Below are positions 1-12,519 of a DNA stretch of 64,000 nt, piece by piece. Position numbers and translations under genes: made by a program. Origin of the DNA: Serratia quinivorans (GTDB taxonomy: Bacteria; Pseudomonadota; Gammaproteobacteria; Enterobacterales; Enterobacteriaceae); contig NZ_CAMKGL010000008.1 of the NCBI RefSeq assembly GCF_946227985.1, forward strand, positions 1-64,000, in the 5' to 3' direction. Each line of letters begins with the position of its first letter. The stretch's first letter is position 1. A model generated the notes under the pieces. That model was not told where the DNA came from. It did no database searches and saw only the letters and a list, made by a program, of their open reading frames with translations.

Positions 1-34
1 TTTTGAATTCTTCAGTGAAATTTTTGGCTGACAT
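1..34 (-). CDS. IS3-family transposase OrfA, N-terminal fragment
   Basis: The first 11 codons, from ATG at 34-32, read MSAKNFTEEFK and run off the window. The NFTEEFK stretch matches the opening of helix-turn-helix OrfA proteins of IS3-family elements. AAGGAG lies about 7 bases upstream. It is transcribed in the same direction as bfr and bfd, away from them. Nothing more can be said without the neighbouring sequence. Confidence 0.6.
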   Translation of the reverse strand, partial: MSAKNFTEEFK

Positions 35-95
35 AAACACTCCTTCATTAAGCCTCTATTATGAGGCAAAAAAGTGTCTATAAAACCCGGGTCTA
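1..95 (-). mobile_element. End of an IS3-family insertion sequence, cut by the window edge
   Basis: Read on the minus strand, a new sequence begins at 95 with TAGACCCGGGTTTTATAGAC, exactly where bfr homology stops. Its TAGAC start and later AGACA resemble my memory of the IS2 terminal repeat. An AAGGAG ribosome site precedes an ATG at 34-32 that opens a frame reading MSAKNFTEEFK, typical of the OrfA protein of IS3-family transposases. Only 11 codons lie in the window, so the far end and the target duplication cannot be seen. The IS3-family call is fairly firm; the IS2 subgroup is a guess. Confidence 0.7.
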
Positions 96-461
96 TTCAA
101 TCATCAAATCACGGCTGACATAGTCATGGATGGAATCGGCGTAAGCTATAGCTTCACGCAGCCCCTTGGCACCGTCCAACTCCAAAGCCAGATCTGAACG
201 CAACATTTCTTCAATATCTTCGCCAATATTCAACTTGCCGAGGTCCTGCAAGTTCGGAATACCTTCCAAAAATAAAATGCGTTCGATGTAACGATCTGCA
301 TGCTTCATTTCGTCGATCGACTCGTGGTATTCCTTATCATTGAGGCGAGTTAAACCCCAGTTCTTGAACATTCGGGCATGCAGGAAATATTGATTGATGG
401 CAACCAGCTCGTTGCCGAGCAGTTTGTTGAGGTGAGCAATGATCTTTTTATCGCCTTTCAT
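93..461 (-). pseudogene. bfr: Bacterioferritin, 3' end removed by an IS
   Basis: Bacterioferritin is a 24-subunit haem-containing iron store with a di-iron ferroxidase centre. This frame starts at MKGDKK (ATG 461-459, preceded by AGGAGG) and follows E. coli Bfr closely to residue 122 (SRDLMIE), where a TAG supplied by the IS stops it. The normal length is about 158 residues. Glu18, Glu51, Met52 (haem ligand), His54 and Glu94 are present. The Glu127 and His130 ligands and the C-terminal helices are lost. The product is probably unable to form a working ferroxidase site or a stable cage. It lies just downstream of bfd, as in E. coli. A longer frame beginning at 509 is open but unlikely. Confidence 0.88.
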
Positions 462-488
462 AGGTAACTCCTCCTGGCCAGTTCTAAA

Positions 489-516
489 AGTGTAGAAGCT
501 GAAAGCCAAGAGTCAA
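489..516 (-). promoter_or_regulatory. Candidate sigma-70 promoter for bfr
   Basis: On the minus strand TTGACT (516-511) and TACACT (494-489) are separated by 16 bases and lie about 30 bases ahead of the bfr start. They could give bfr transcription independent of bfd. No convincing Fur box was seen. The call rests on motif match only. Confidence 0.4.
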
Positions 517-535
517 AAAATAACCTTACCTTTAG

Positions 536-730
536 TTAGGCAACTTCGTGCATATGGATAATGGTTCCGCTTTCCTCCACCATAATCTGTCTCGCCTGGC
601 GAATGCACTTTCCACAATCGGTACCAATAGGTACAAGTTCACGCAGTTGTTTCATGGTATGCGGATTGTGCTGACGCACGGCCTTGCGGATCGCTTTGTC
701 AGTCACGGCATTACACAGACATACATACAT
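536..730 (-). CDS. bfd: Bacterioferritin-associated [2Fe-2S] ferredoxin
   Basis: Bfd binds bacterioferritin and passes electrons to its haem so that stored iron is released. The 64-residue protein starts at MYVCLCN. Four cysteines fit the BFD-type [2Fe-2S] site: Cys4, Cys6, Cys39 and Cys42, the last pair in the CGKC motif. A frame four residues longer is open, but MYVC matches the family start. It sits between tufA and bfr as in E. coli. Here its partner Bfr is truncated, so its normal substrate may be missing unless another bacterioferritin exists elsewhere in the genome. Confidence 0.95.
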   Translation of the reverse strand: MYVCLCNAVTDKAIRKAVRQHNPHTMKQLRELVPIGTDCGKCIRQARQIMVEESGTIIHMHEVA

Positions 731-811
731 AGAGAGACTCACTTCTTAACCAATGCTGTAAGTCTAAATAGGAATACTTTTTATTTCAATTAAGATTTGG
801 AAAAATTGCAT

Positions 812-835
812 AAAAAAAGGGCACCGGAGTGCCCT
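812..835 (-). terminator. Rho-independent terminator after tufA
   Basis: A 7-bp stem (818-824 with 829-835) and a 4-base loop are followed on the minus strand by seven T residues (818-812). It lies 28 bases past the tufA stop and ends the str operon. Confidence 0.88.
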
Positions 836-862
836 CTTTTTGTGTCGAAAAATTATTCGCGA

Positions 863-2077
<1,215 letters not shown>

Positions 2078-2117
2078 TCATGGAGAGAGCACTGATCAAT
2101 GTGTTAAACCCGAAAGC

Positions 2118-4241
<2,124 letters not shown>

Positions 4242-4329
4242 CTATTGCCTTAGGCGTTCAAGTTCAGTTAACCCAAGCGGGTTGGCTTCTTGAAGCGCCC
4301 GCTTGGTTAGCATAACTACTGCGTGGCAA

Positions 4330-4815
<486 letters not shown>

Positions 4816-4896
4816 TTAATTCAGGATTGTCCAAAACTCTACGAGTTTATTTTGACATTAAAGTGAAAATGTTTGGCCTTACTTAACGGAGAACCA

Positions 4897-5337
<441 letters not shown>

Positions 5338-5362
5338 CTACAGGCAAAGTACGGGACGCAGA

Positions 5363-5391
5363 ATTTTATGGCTGAGCAGTAGAGGTGTCAA
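5363..5391 (-). promoter_or_regulatory. str operon promoter (sigma-70)
   Basis: On the minus strand a perfect TTGACA (5391-5386) and TAAAAT (5368-5363) are separated by exactly 17 bases, about 90 bases ahead of the rpsL start. This is the expected place for the strong ribosomal promoter that drives rpsL-rpsG-fusA-tufA. It lies between tusB and rpsL, so the str genes can be transcribed separately from tus. Confidence 0.85.
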
Positions 5392-5413
5392 GAAATATAC
5401 AACATTACTCTCA

Positions 5414-5701
5414 TCACCAGGACATTTGGCTGCGATGCTTTTCGGTTAATTCAACGAAGTGATTATAGCCGATGACAGTGATTTTGTGCGAAAAATGACC
5501 AATCAGGCCTCTGGCCTCCAGGTCATCTTGCAGTGCATAAAGGGATATGGGGGCGTTAAGCAGTAATTCAAGATGCGCACTGCCGACCAGACCAGCCAGC
5601 ACGCCGTCCTGTAACAGCAGCAGGTCGTCGCCCGCTGCCGTCAGGCGCAGCAACGCAGGCAAATCGCATTGAGTGGGGGAACGGCTAAGGGTATACAGCA
5701 T
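5414..5701 (-). CDS. tusB: Sulfurtransferase complex subunit TusB
   Basis: TusB is part of the TusBCD heterohexamer, which takes sulfur from TusA and passes it to TusE for MnmA-dependent 2-thiouridine formation in tRNA. The 95-residue length fits the family (DsrH-like). It starts MLYTLSRSP, 9 bases after tusC, and is the last of three tightly packed tus genes. The assignment leans on order and size as well as sequence. Confidence 0.93.
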   Translation of the reverse strand: MLYTLSRSPTQCDLPALLRLTAAGDDLLLLQDGVLAGLVGSAHLELLLNAPISLYALQDDLEARGLIGHFSHKITVIGYNHFVELTEKHRSQMSW

Positions 5702-5710
5702 CAGGATTTC

Positions 5711-6070
5711 CTAAAAAGTCATCACCGCATCATAGCCGGCCAATTGCTGGCGCAGCGCGTCCGGCGCCAATACCTCTGCGTCCAGCACCCAGTCAGTCAC
5801 CTGACTCAGACCGCGTTCCTGCAGGGATGCCTGGCACAGATAACAGCGTTCAACGTCATACAACGGCAGTACGCCAAAGGTGGCAATGTAATTGCGAGCC
5901 AGAATTTTTTCCGGTTGCTGCCCCGGCAATAGCTGTAATACGCCGTCACCGATAAAAAACACGCCCAGATCTTCGCTCAGCGCCGAGGTGGCCAGTAACG
6001 CATCAAGCCCTTCCCTGCCGCCGGCGTTGCCGTGGGGCCCCTGGGTAAAAACAAAAGCAACTCGTTTCAT
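5711..6070 (-). CDS. tusC: Sulfurtransferase complex subunit TusC
   Basis: TusC is the DsrF-like subunit of the cytoplasmic TusBCD sulfur relay. The protein has 119 residues. The N-terminus [26 protein letters not shown] is the typical first strand and glycine-rich loop of the DsrEF fold. It lies between tusD and tusB with gaps of 8 and 9 bases, so the three are surely co-transcribed and made in matching amounts. Confidence 0.95.
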   Translation of the reverse strand: MKRVAFVFTQGPHGNAGGREGLDALLATSALSEDLGVFFIGDGVLQLLPGQQPEKILARNYIATFGVLPLYDVERCYLCQASLQERGLSQVTDWVLDAEVLAPDALRQQLAGYDAVMTF

Positions 6071-6078
6071 AAATTATC

Positions 6079-6468
6079 TCAGAACTGCACCAGGCGGTCA
6101 CTGCTCAGCGCAGCCTCGGCCAGTGAGCCTAACCCGCTGAGGATAAAACCCGGCTGTAGGTTTGCCGCAGGCAGGCCCTGCTGCGCAGCCTCCTGTTCAT
6201 CTGTTACCCCACGTCGCAATGCAGCTGCAACGCAGACATTGAGCTCGATGCCATGCAACTGCGCCAATTGTGTCCAGCCGCGTACCAAATCAAACTCATC
6301 ACCGGCAGGCGCCGTCAATTGGTTGGCGTTCAACACCCCTTCACGGTAAAAAAACACGCTGGAGAGGCGGTGTCCTTTCGCCAACAGGGCCAGAGCAAAC
6401 TGATAAGCGCTACTGGCCTGCTGGGTGCCATACGCCGGACCGGTGACCAAAAGGCAGTAATCCAGCAT
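6079..6468 (-). CDS. tusD: Sulfurtransferase complex subunit TusD
   Basis: TusD carries the persulfide cysteine of the TusBCD relay for tRNA thiolation. The 129-residue protein has the DsrE fold, and the conserved cysteine lies in [13 protein letters not shown], near residue 78, matching the catalytic Cys of E. coli TusD. Its ATG overlaps the yheO stop by one base (TGATG), which points to translational coupling. The order yheO-tusD-tusC-tusB is the same as in E. coli. Confidence 0.96.
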   Translation of the reverse strand: MLDYCLLVTGPAYGTQQASSAYQFALALLAKGHRLSSVFFYREGVLNANQLTAPAGDEFDLVRGWTQLAQLHGIELNVCVAAALRRGVTDEQEAAQQGLPAANLQPGFILSGLGSLAEAALSSDRLVQF

Positions 6469-7190
6469 CAGCGGTCAGTTCCCAACAGGTCGCCGCTTTT
6501 GAACTGGCGGATGTACAGATAAACGGTGTGCTTGGAGATATTCAGACGATCCGCCACCTGATTAATCGCATCTTTGATATCAAAAATGCCCTTTTCATAG
6601 AGGTTCAGCACCACCTGACGATTTTTGGCATTGTTGGAAACATTGCGATCGGCATTAACTTCTTCGATGGTGAACTCCAGCGTTTGTGCCACCAGATCGT
6701 CAACGGAGGACGCAAAGTTGACCGAAGGGGCCACTTCCTGGGTTTCCGGCGGCATAAATGTCTGCATCACCTGCGAGAAAGGTACGTCGAGGTTCATGTT
6801 GATACACAGCAGGCCGATCACTCGCTGCTCGCGATTGCGGATGGCGATAGTCACCGACTTCATCAGCACACCGCTCTTGGCACGAGTAAAATAGGCCTGC
6901 GATACGCTACTGTCATTGCCGGCCATGTCATGCAACATGCGCAGCGCCAGATCGGTAATCGGCGAACCGATTTGCCGCCCGGTATGCTCACCGTTGGCAA
7001 TACGTACCGCCGAGCATTTCAAATCTTCCAATGCGTGCAGCACGATTTCACAGTGCCCGCCGATCAACATCGCCAGGCCATCAACTACCGCTTCGTAAGA
7101 CTTCAAAATTTCATGATCCGTTTGGGTAAACGGACGTTCGTTCAGCAAATCAAGTTCGCTGGCTTCGCTGGATAAAAGCGAATTAGACAT
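6468..7190 (-). CDS. yheO: YheO-like PAS and helix-turn-helix regulator
   Basis: This 240-residue protein matches E. coli YheO along its length. The first ~120 residues form the YheO-type PAS-like sensor domain ([29 protein letters not shown]). The last ~60 form a DNA-binding helix-turn-helix of the DauR type ([22 protein letters not shown]). Its ligand and targets are unknown to me. I chose the start [14 protein letters not shown], which has GAGGGTGG upstream, over a start six codons earlier. One-base overlap with tusD suggests co-transcription with the tus genes. Confidence 0.92.
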   Translation of the reverse strand: MSNSLLSSEASELDLLNERPFTQTDHEILKSYEAVVDGLAMLIGGHCEIVLHALEDLKCSAVRIANGEHTGRQIGSPITDLALRMLHDMAGNDSSVSQAYFTRAKSGVLMKSVTIAIRNREQRVIGLLCINMNLDVPFSQVMQTFMPPETQEVAPSVNFASSVDDLVAQTLEFTIEEVNADRNVSNNAKNRQVVLNLYEKGIFDIKDAINQVADRLNISKHTVYLYIRQFKSGDLLGTDR

Positions 7191-7590
7191 CGAAAATACC
7201 ACCCTCAAAGATCGCCTGTGCCAGGGGGCGCAGCTAAAACTGCTCGTGCGGGTTCCCTTCCACAGGCGGCTCCCCTGTGATTATGCAGGGTGGGCTGGCT
7301 GATATCAGTCTGAAACAGCACGACGTGCGTCCGCCGGCCTTAACGACCAGGAACAGTTTTAGGTACACGCCCTAAGGGGCAGGCGCATGACTTATAAGTC
7401 CGGACAAATAGTCTAGCAAAACAGCCAGAGTAAAGTCCTTGCGTTTGCGCGTGGTATTGACGTTAAGCCCGATGCCCGGCAGGCGTCAAGCGATCAGTGG
7501 GGGAGGAGGTGAAAGTTACGCCTGATTTGGCAGGCTGAAATGAACACCGCCGCGAAGAATGTTCGCGGCGGTGTAAGGACTCAGGCAGAC
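7191..7590. other. Intergenic region between fkpA and yheO
   Basis: This 400-base stretch has no plausible gene. It contains the hairpin after fkpA (7544-7574) and, at its low-coordinate end toward yheO, must hold the yheO promoter, which I could not pinpoint. A purine-rich run lies at 7497-7513. Nothing else stood out. Confidence 0.5.
7544..7574 (-). terminator. Hairpin terminator after fkpA
   Basis: A perfect 13-bp inverted repeat (7544-7556 with 7562-7574) with a 5-base loop lies 17 bases past the fkpA stop. On the minus strand the following bases are only partly T-rich (TTCATTTC), so it may act as a terminator or as a 3'-end stabiliser. Confidence 0.65.
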
Positions 7591-8424
7591 TTACTGCGCT
7601 TTGGCATCAGCCGCTGCGTCAGCCGGTTTTTCAGCCTTGGCATCCGCTTTCGGCGCGGCTTTCACATCCAGCAGCTCAACGTCGAACACCAGAGTGGAGT
7701 TAGCCGGAATACCCGGGACGCCAGTTTTACCGTAGGCCAGCGCCGGTGGGATAACCAGCTTGATTTTGCCGCCTTTCTTGATGTGTTTCAGGCCTTCAGT
7801 CCAGCCTGGGATCACACCGTCCAGACGGAACGACAGTGGCTCACCACGGGTGTATGAGTTATCAAACTCGGTACCGTCGGTCAGGGTGCCCTTGTAGTTC
7901 ACCACAACGGTATCGCTGTCTTTAGGCGCCGCGCCGGTACCTGGCTTCTCTACCTGATACAGCAGGCCAGACTCGGTTTTCTTCACGCCTTTTTCTTTAG
8001 CGAAGGTATCACGGTACTTGGTGCCTTTCGCTTCGTTATCTTTCGCGTCCTGCTCCATCTTCGCCTGGGCGGAAGCCTTCACGCGTGCTTCAAAGCTTTG
8101 CAGGGTTTTTTCGATATCTGCATCGTTCAGCTTGCTCTTGTTGGCAAAAGCGTCCTGAACGCCTGAGATCAACTGGTCTTTATCCAGTTTAATGCCCAAT
8201 TTTTCTTGCTCTTTCAGCGAGTTGTCCATGTAACGGCCCAGGGATGCACCCAGTGCGTAAGCCGCTTGCTCGTCATCGTTCTTGAACTTGCCAGTGCTTG
8301 GTGCCGCATCAGCCGCTTTAGCCGCTTCTGCTGGTTTAGCTGCATCAGCAGCCATAACCTGGGTCGCATTCAAAGCAAAAGCCATAGTGGTTGCCAGAAG
8401 CGTGACTTTAAACAAAGATTTCAT
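7591..8424 (-). CDS. fkpA: Periplasmic FKBP-type peptidyl-prolyl isomerase and chaperone
   Basis: FkpA catalyses prolyl isomerisation and assists folding of periplasmic proteins. The start chosen is MKSLFKVTLL (ATG 8424-8422, GGAG six bases upstream), which gives 277 residues. A signal peptide is plausible to about residue 25 (TQVMA before AD). An N-terminal helical dimerisation domain is followed by the FKBP domain from about residue 140 (DSDTVVVNYKGTL, SFRLDGVIPGWTEGL, GVPGIPANSTLVFDVELL). The last ~25 residues are rich in Ala, Lys and Asp, as in E. coli. In E. coli the gene belongs to the sigma-E envelope-stress regulon. Confidence 0.97.
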   Translation of the reverse strand: MKSLFKVTLLATTMAFALNATQVMAADAAKPAEAAKAADAAPSTGKFKNDDEQAAYALGASLGRYMDNSLKEQEKLGIKLDKDQLISGVQDAFANKSKLNDADIEKTLQSFEARVKASAQAKMEQDAKDNEAKGTKYRDTFAKEKGVKKTESGLLYQVEKPGTGAAPKDSDTVVVNYKGTLTDGTEFDNSYTRGEPLSFRLDGVIPGWTEGLKHIKKGGKIKLVIPPALAYGKTGVPGIPANSTLVFDVELLDVKAAPKADAKAEKPADAAADAKAQ

Positions 8425-8540
8425 CCATTTCTCCAGTGTCTGAAGCGATGCCCCAAACAATCATTAAGTAAGATAACCGGGCTACTATAGCTGTCCGAAA
8501 CAAAACAAAACAGTCACACAGGTAACCAATCGAGTCAAAG

Positions 8541-8569
8541 TGTGACTCCAGCTTTAAACAGAAGTTTCC
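8541..8569 (-). promoter_or_regulatory. Weak candidate sigma-E promoter for fkpA
   Basis: On the minus strand GGAAACTT (8569-8562) resembles the sigma-E -35 element, and TCACA (8545-8541) sits 16 bases later where TCTGA would be ideal. The site lies about 120 bases ahead of fkpA. The idea is prompted by the known sigma-E control of fkpA; the -10 match is poor. Confidence 0.25.
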
Positions 8570-8660
8570 TTTAATGTGCTACCCGTATGATAAATCAGAT
8601 TTTTCCATCATCCGACGCCCAACGGTAACAAATCCGCCCATGGTAAGCGCTCTATTTTTC

Positions 8661-8678
8661 AGCACTTTACACAGTGCT
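8661..8678. repeat. Short perfect inverted repeat ahead of slyX
   Basis: AGCACT-TTACAC-AGTGCT forms two perfect 6-base arms about 115 bases before slyX. It could be an operator or a small hairpin. The surrounding 370-base fkpA-slyX gap contains no gene and must hold both divergent promoters. Confidence 0.4.
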
Positions 8679-8793
8679 CTGACGCGTTCGGTTATCGCCC
8701 CCGCGAAACGGGGTGAAATAGCGCAGCGCAAAGCCGGCGGCAGCTGTTAACATAGCGTCAGATTCAGGATTAAACCGCGTCAGAGGTAGCACC

Positions 8794-9021
8794 ATGCACA
8801 ACGCCGATAACCACAGCCTGTTACTGCGGCTGGAAGAGCTGGAGAGCCGCCAGGCCTTCCAGGAAGTCACCATCGAAGAGCTTAATCAGATCGTGGTGCA
8901 ACACCAGTTTGAAATGCTGAAATTACAAGAGCACCTGCGCGTGCTGACCGATAAACTGCGCTCTAGCCAAACGTCGATGATCGCTTCGCAGTCGGAAGAA
9001 ACACCGCCGCCGCATTATTGA
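8794..9021 (+). CDS. slyX: SlyX family protein
   Basis: SlyX is a short coiled-coil protein of unknown function. The 75 residues are almost wholly helical, with heptad-like leucines ([26 protein letters not shown]), and end in the family signature EETPPPHY. It starts at ATG 8794 after a GAGG-type ribosome site. It converges on slyD with a shared terminator between them, as in E. coli. Confidence 0.96.
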   Translation: MHNADNHSLLLRLEELESRQAFQEVTIEELNQIVVQHQFEMLKLQEHLRVLTDKLRSSQTSMIASQSEETPPPHY

Positions 9022-9033
9022 TGAACCATAAAA

Positions 9034-9057
9034 AAGGGCAGCCCCAGGGCCGCCCTT
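9034..9057. terminator. Bidirectional terminator between slyX and slyD
   Basis: A GC-rich imperfect inverted repeat (9034-9044 with 9047-9057) is flanked by A residues on the left and T residues on the right, so it can end transcription from both convergent genes. Confidence 0.85.
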
Positions 9058-9080
9058 TTTTTGCCGTTACAGCATTGCGA

Positions 9081-9683
9081 TTAGTGGCAACCGCAACCGC
9101 CGTTACCGCAACCGCCTTTCTTGGCTGGAGCCTGGTCGTGTGCATGGTCATGATCGTGGTCATGGCCATGACCGCCACAGCAGCCTTCACCGTGTTCATG
9201 GTCGTGGTGATGATCGTGCTCGCCATGTACGTGGCCGTGCGCCAGTTCTTCAGCGGTAGCTTCACGGATCGCGACAACTTCCACGTTGAAGTTCAGGTTC
9301 TGGCCCGCCAGCATGTGGTTACCGTCAACCACTACGTGGTCGCCGTCCACTTCGGTGATTTCGACCGGCACTGGGCCCTGATCGGTATCAGCCAGGAAGC
9401 GCATACCCACTTCCAACTCGTCAACGCCCATAAAGACGTCTTTCGGCACGCGCTGCACCAGGTTTTCGTCGTAGTTGCCGTACGCATCGTTAGCGCCAAC
9501 ATTCACATCAAAACGATCGCCTGCTTCGTGGCCTTCGAGTGCTTTTTCCAGACCCGCAATCAGTGAACCATGCCCATGCAGATAGTCCAGCGGCGCACTC
9601 ACCGGAGACTCATCAACCAAAACACCGTCTTCTGTACGTACTTGGTAAGCCAGGCTGACCACCAAGTCTTTTGCTACTTTCAT
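9081..9683 (-). CDS. slyD: FKBP-type isomerase, metallochaperone SlyD
   Basis: SlyD is a cytoplasmic prolyl isomerase and chaperone that also binds nickel and helps hydrogenase maturation. I start it at MKVAKDLVVSLAY (ATG after TAGGAGATATC), which gives 200 residues. The FKBP core is interrupted by the insert-in-flap domain. The last ~50 residues are an extreme metal-binding tail rich in His, Cys, Gly and Asp, such as HDHHHDHEHGEGCCGGHGHD. A 182-residue open frame on the other strand is a by-product of this biased tail. Confidence 0.97.
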   Translation of the reverse strand: MKVAKDLVVSLAYQVRTEDGVLVDESPVSAPLDYLHGHGSLIAGLEKALEGHEAGDRFDVNVGANDAYGNYDENLVQRVPKDVFMGVDELEVGMRFLADTDQGPVPVEITEVDGDHVVVDGNHMLAGQNLNFNVEVVAIREATAEELAHGHVHGEHDHHHDHEHGEGCCGGHGHDHDHDHAHDQAPAKKGGCGNGGCGCH

Positions 9684-9805
9684 GATATCTCCTACCGTTG
9701 GATACTTGGACGCAACCGTCATGGGGGCCGCGCCTTAACCGGACAGATTGTATCGGAAATCTTTCCCGCTGTACCCTTCAGCATAAAAAATCGCGCCCGA
9801 TAACG

Positions 9806-10009
9806 CTACTCCGGATGGAAAATACCGATCACCTGCTCCTGCGGCCGGACGTGCTTTTCCACCTGTTCTTCGGTCTGTCGCTGGTGATGGCCGCACTTGA
9901 CGCACTCCACTACTTCGACCTGGTCTTCACGCCAAACTGCCAGCGTATCCATAGCCTTACAGCTCGGGCAAACCGCTCCGGCGATAAATCTTTTACGTGT
10001 TGCAGACAT
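9806..10009 (-). CDS. yheV: YheV family zinc-ribbon-like protein
   Basis: This 67-residue protein matches the YheV family, whose function is unknown to me. Two Cys pairs, CPSCKAMD (near residue 14) and VECVKCGHH (near residue 35), form a likely zinc ribbon. It starts MSATRKRFIAGA and lies 14 bases after kefB, so it is probably the last gene of kefG-kefB-yheV. Confidence 0.92.
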   Translation of the reverse strand: MSATRKRFIAGAVCPSCKAMDTLAVWREDQVEVVECVKCGHHQRQTEEQVEKHVRPQEQVIGIFHPE

Positions 10010-10023
10010 CTCAGTACTCCAAA

Positions 10024-11832
10024 TTATTCGTATTCATCCCAGCCGTCGAACTGGCGACTCTCTTTTTGCATTTCTCGGTGGAAAAGTTCTTCCAACTCAC
10101 GCCGCGCTTCTTTTACGCGGGAAATTTGCGCCACATCGCCGTGATGCGGCGGCATCAATTCACGCAGCATACGCATGTCGAGCCGGCGGAAGTGCTGTTG
10201 CGCACGATAGGCCTGATGCGGATGCATACCCAACTCCATCAGTGCCTTTCGCCCCAGTTCCAGCGCGCTGGAGAAGGTTTCGCGGCTGAACTGCTTGACC
10301 CCGGCCTGCAGCAATTCGTGCGCTTCAACACGACCGCGTGCCCGCGCCAAAATGCTCAGATCGGGGAAATGCTGCTGGCACAGACGCACAATCTCCATGG
10401 TGTCTTCCGGCTCGTTACAGGTGATCACGATCGACCTGGCCTTCGCCGCACCGGCCGCACGCAGCAGCTCCAGTTCGGTGGCGTCGCCGTAATAGACCTT
10501 GTAACCGTAGCGGCGCAGCACGCCAACGGCGCTGACATCGCGCTCCAATACGGTGATGCGCATCTTGTTGGCCATCAGCAACCGGCCGATCACCTGACCA
10601 AAACGCCCGAAGCCGACAATGATCACCTGCGGGTCATCGTCCTCCACATACGGTGTCTCTTCGTCTTCATCCCGGGCGTTGTATCGCCGTACCAGAATAC
10701 GGTCAATAATTTGCATCAACAGCGGCGTAGTCATCATCGACAAGGTCACCACCACCAGCAACAGCGCGAGTTGATCGGACTGCAGCACCTTCTGCGTGCC
10801 CGCCGCCGAAAACAGTACGAAGGCAAACTCTCCGCCCTGGCTAAGCACGCCGGCAAACTGCAAACGTACCGAACTGCGCAGGCCAAAAATACGCGACAGC
10901 GAATACAGGACCCCCGACTTGATCGCCACCAGCAGCACCACGCCCAGCAGCACTTCGGCCAGATGGGTATAGAGTACGCCGATATTCAGCGCCATGCCCA
11001 CCGAGATAAAGAACAACCCCAGCAGCAGCCCCTTGAACGGCTCGATTGAAATCTCCAGCTCATGGCGATATTCACTCTCCGCCAGCAACACGCCGGCGAT
11101 AAAGGTGCCGAGCGCCATCGACAGGCCGAGCGCATCCATAAACAGCGCCGCCCCCAACACCACCAGCAGAGCGGCAGCGGTGAAGATTTCACGTACCCCG
11201 GAAGAGGCGATATAGCGGAACAGTGGCCGCAACAGGAACCGCCCACCAATCAGCATGCCGCCGAACGCCGCCACCTTGAGTGCAATTTGTGCCCAGTCGT
11301 CACTGCTGCCACCGGCCCCGGCGAGGATGGGGATCAGCGCCAGCGCCGGGATCACCGCCATATCCTGGAACAGCAGCACCGAAAACCCCAGCTGGCCGCC
11401 CTCATTGCGGTTCATGCCCTTCTCGCGCATCAGCTGCAACGCCATGGCGGTTGACGACATCGCCAGCCCGATACCGCCTATCACGGCGGCCTGCCAGGCA
11501 AAATGAGTCAGGTAAAGCAGTGCCCCCAGCACCGTGGCGGTAATCAGCACCTGCCCGGCACCGACGCCAAAGATTGAACGCCGCAATTCCCACAGCTTGC
11601 TTGGGTTCAGCTCCAGCCCGATGATAAACATCAGGAACACCACGCCCAGTTCGGAGAAGTGCAGGATCTCGTCGACGTCGCGAATGAAGCCCAACCCCCA
11701 GGGGCCGATGGCAATGCCGGCGATCAGGTAGCCCAATACCGCGCCAATACCCAGGCGGCGTGCAATCGGCACCGTGACCACCGCAGCGAACAGAAACAGT
11801 AAAATTGCGGTCAGTAAGGTTGAGCCTTCCAT
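10024..11832 (-). CDS. kefB: Glutathione-gated potassium/proton antiporter KefB
   Basis: KefB exports K+ when glutathione adducts of electrophiles accumulate, which acidifies and protects the cell. I start it at [15 protein letters not shown] (ATG 11832-11830), giving 602 residues as in E. coli; a frame 44 codons longer is open but overlaps kefG. About 12 membrane helices (CPA2 antiporter domain, residues 1-380) are followed by a cytosolic RCK/TrkA-N domain ([17 protein letters not shown]). The ribosome site overlaps the end of kefG, two bases away, so translation is likely coupled. Confidence 0.97.
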   Translation of the reverse strand: MEGSTLLTAILLFLFAAVVTVPIARRLGIGAVLGYLIAGIAIGPWGLGFIRDVDEILHFSELGVVFLMFIIGLELNPSKLWELRRSIFGVGAGQVLITATVLGALLYLTHFAWQAAVIGGIGLAMSSTAMALQLMREKGMNRNEGGQLGFSVLLFQDMAVIPALALIPILAGAGGSSDDWAQIALKVAAFGGMLIGGRFLLRPLFRYIASSGVREIFTAAALLVVLGAALFMDALGLSMALGTFIAGVLLAESEYRHELEISIEPFKGLLLGLFFISVGMALNIGVLYTHLAEVLLGVVLLVAIKSGVLYSLSRIFGLRSSVRLQFAGVLSQGGEFAFVLFSAAGTQKVLQSDQLALLLVVVTLSMMTTPLLMQIIDRILVRRYNARDEDEETPYVEDDDPQVIIVGFGRFGQVIGRLLMANKMRITVLERDVSAVGVLRRYGYKVYYGDATELELLRAAGAAKARSIVITCNEPEDTMEIVRLCQQHFPDLSILARARGRVEAHELLQAGVKQFSRETFSSALELGRKALMELGMHPHQAYRAQQHFRRLDMRMLRELMPPHHGDVAQISRVKEARRELEELFHREMQKESRQFDGWDEYE

Positions 11833-11834
11833 GT

Positions 11835-12389
11835 TTACCTCCCTCCGTGTGGCAGCGGGTTGCGCAGCCAGTCGCCATACGCCGTGGCATGGCTTTCCAG
11901 CACCTCCGGCTTCTGTCGACGCGCCCAATACACCAGCATCGGCGTCAGCCAGTGCATATGGCACATGGCGGCGGTCAACTCAAACGGGCGCAAAATATCT
12001 TCTATCGGATAGCGGTTATAACCGCCGGTACGGTAGGCTCCCTCCGGTTCACCGGTGGTGATCACCGAACGCCAGTACTTTCCCGCCAGCGCATTGCCCC
12101 CCATGCCGCTGGCAAAACCACGCGACAGCACGCGATCCAGCCATTCTTTCAGCAGGGCCGGGCAACTGTAGGTATAAAGAGGATGTTGAAAAACAATGAC
12201 CTGATGTTCACGCAGCAGTTGTTGTTCGTGGTGAATATCAATAAAAAAATCAGGATAGTGCGCGTATAAATCGTGCACGGTGACATGTTCCAACTGCTGT
12301 GCCGGTCGAAGCAAAACCCGATTCGCGACCGAGTCCTGGGATTCCGGATGGGCATACAGCAGCAAGACCTTCGGCGGCTGCGACATCAT
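11835..12389 (-). CDS. kefG: KefB-activating ancillary protein KefG
   Basis: KefG is a flavodoxin-fold protein of the NAD(P)H quinone-reductase family that binds KefB and is needed for its full activity. The 184 residues match E. coli KefG end to end: [20 protein letters not shown] near the N-terminus and [25 protein letters not shown] in the middle. It is first in the kefG-kefB-yheV unit and diverges from yheS across a 130-base gap that must hold both promoters. Confidence 0.96.
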   Translation of the reverse strand: MMSQPPKVLLLYAHPESQDSVANRVLLRPAQQLEHVTVHDLYAHYPDFFIDIHHEQQLLREHQVIVFQHPLYTYSCPALLKEWLDRVLSRGFASGMGGNALAGKYWRSVITTGEPEGAYRTGGYNRYPIEDILRPFELTAAMCHMHWLTPMLVYWARRQKPEVLESHATAYGDWLRNPLPHGGR

Positions 12390-12519
12390 TCCCCTCCAAA
12401 GCGTCGTCAGGGTAGCGGTTTTCCGTTACCATGCTCCGCAAAGACTAATAATAGGACAGTCTGCGTCCTGTTAACTTAGAACTCACTCAATTTAACATAC
12501 TCTGAACATACGGCACTTT

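Noticed and set aside
731-862. Possible Fur box ahead of bfd
   Set aside because: The gap is AT-rich, but no stretch comes close enough to the 19-bp Fur consensus to claim a site.
9018-9566. 182-codon plus-strand frame opposite slyD
   Set aside because: It mirrors the repetitive His/Gly tail and core of slyD, which has clear FKBP motifs and a good ribosome site. The shadow protein is an unnatural run of Val, Ala, Thr and Met.
9997-11049. 350-codon plus-strand frame opposite kefB
   Set aside because: Its His/Gln-rich, motif-free product is the usual antisense shadow of a GC-rich membrane-protein gene; kefB is full length.
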